Of a DNA stretch of 64,000 nt, positions 63,870-64,000 are shown piece by piece. The notes below the pieces were generated by a model. That model was not told the origin of the DNA. It saw nothing but the letters and a program-made list of their open reading frames with translations, and made no database searches. Numbering within the stretch: position 1 is the stretch's first letter; each line of letters begins with the position of its first letter. The DNA lies in NCBI GenBank assembly GCA_902798755.1, contig CADBYC010000015.1:17499-81498 (forward strand), read 5' to 3'. The position numbers and the translations under genes are program-made. Source of the DNA: an uncultured Ruminococcus sp. (GTDB lineage Bacteria > Bacillota > Clostridia > Oscillospirales > Acutalibacteraceae).

Positions 63870-64000
63870 AGTGAGGAGTTAGGAGCAGATAGAGAATGAA
63901 ACGTCGTCGTAGGGACGAGCATTGCTCGTCCGGCATCGCAGATGCTTTTTCTCTCTATCTAAGGTTTCCGCCTGATTCTACGCCCGTCATTCTCGGACGA
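63870..64000. repeat. Family C and TAGGAGTTAG repeats at the right edge
   Basis: GTGAGGAGTTAGGAGCAG (inverse of the CTCCTAACTCCTCAC unit), then GTAGGGACGAGCATTGCTCG, and CCGTCATTCTCGGACGA at the end. No gene is visible here. Confidence 0.6.

Overview
The window comes from a spore-forming, anaerobic, Gram-positive member of the Clostridia, most like Ruminococcus/Oscillospiraceae. Evidence: sporulation genes yqfC, yqfD and ylbJ; T-box and SAM-I leaders; ferredoxin-linked 2-oxoacid oxidoreductase; GdpP, RNase J and UPF0371 proteins; strong AGGAGG ribosome sites; about 50-55% G+C by eye. No rRNA, phage, transposase, plasmid or CRISPR locus is visible. There is one tRNA, Leu(UAG). Most genes lie on the minus strand. 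Several apparent long starts are corrected here to internal starts that have a proper ribosome site.

Layout. 1-11.6 kb: recG (cut by the left edge), a repeat-rich 850-bp gap, fakA/yloV, ymdB, yqfD-yqfC, and divergently ylbJ-asnB, then a PAP2 phosphatase and a flippase-like membrane protein. 11.8-28.4 kb: a carbon/amino-acid block with three T-box leaders. T-box 1 precedes a LeuA-like protein that has lost its catalytic residues, a TIM-barrel/acyl-CoA ligase fusion and an amidohydrolase. Next come ilvE and a four-subunit VOR-type 2-oxoacid:ferredoxin oxidoreductase with a P-loop ATPase. Two paralogous XRE-cupin-acyl-CoA ligase fusions follow, each behind its own T-box. 28.5-33.6 kb: DMT transporter, MazF without a visible antitoxin, a large membrane protein, and metK under a SAM-I riboswitch. 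33.6-38 kb: a 97-residue glycyl-radical-like protein with an NrdR-box promoter, a 51-residue membrane peptide, and an SPFH/NfeD membrane cluster. 38-42 kb: lipoprotein, E2-like acyltransferase, metallo-beta-lactamase-fold hydrolase and acyl-CoA ligase, then tRNA-Leu. 42-48.5 kb: MutS-like ATPase, UPF0371 protein, ABC exporter with an XRE regulator, small membrane protein. 48.5-64 kb: housekeeping (uvrA, ftsH, hpt, tilS, dnaB, rplI, gdpP, rnj, rnhA, a lipoprotein, nrdR).

How it may work together. The 11.8-28.4 kb block looks built to make branched-chain amino acids from branched short-chain acids: ligases form the acyl-CoA, the ferredoxin oxidoreductase run reductively makes the 2-oxoacid, and IlvE transaminates it. 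Each T-box would open expression when the matching tRNA is uncharged. My hand reading of the specifier codons is Leu (CUC), Val (GUA, tentative) and Ile (AUC, tentative). This is inference, but gene content and leader type agree.

The intergenic space is crowded with dispersed palindromic elements of several families. Family A (about GTCATTGCGAGG...GTGGCAATC) sits inside all three T-box leaders. Family B (CCTTCCCC.../CTCCCTTT... ends with GATGAGGTGG or similar inside) starts within a few bases of the upstream stop codon in several gene pairs on the same strand.
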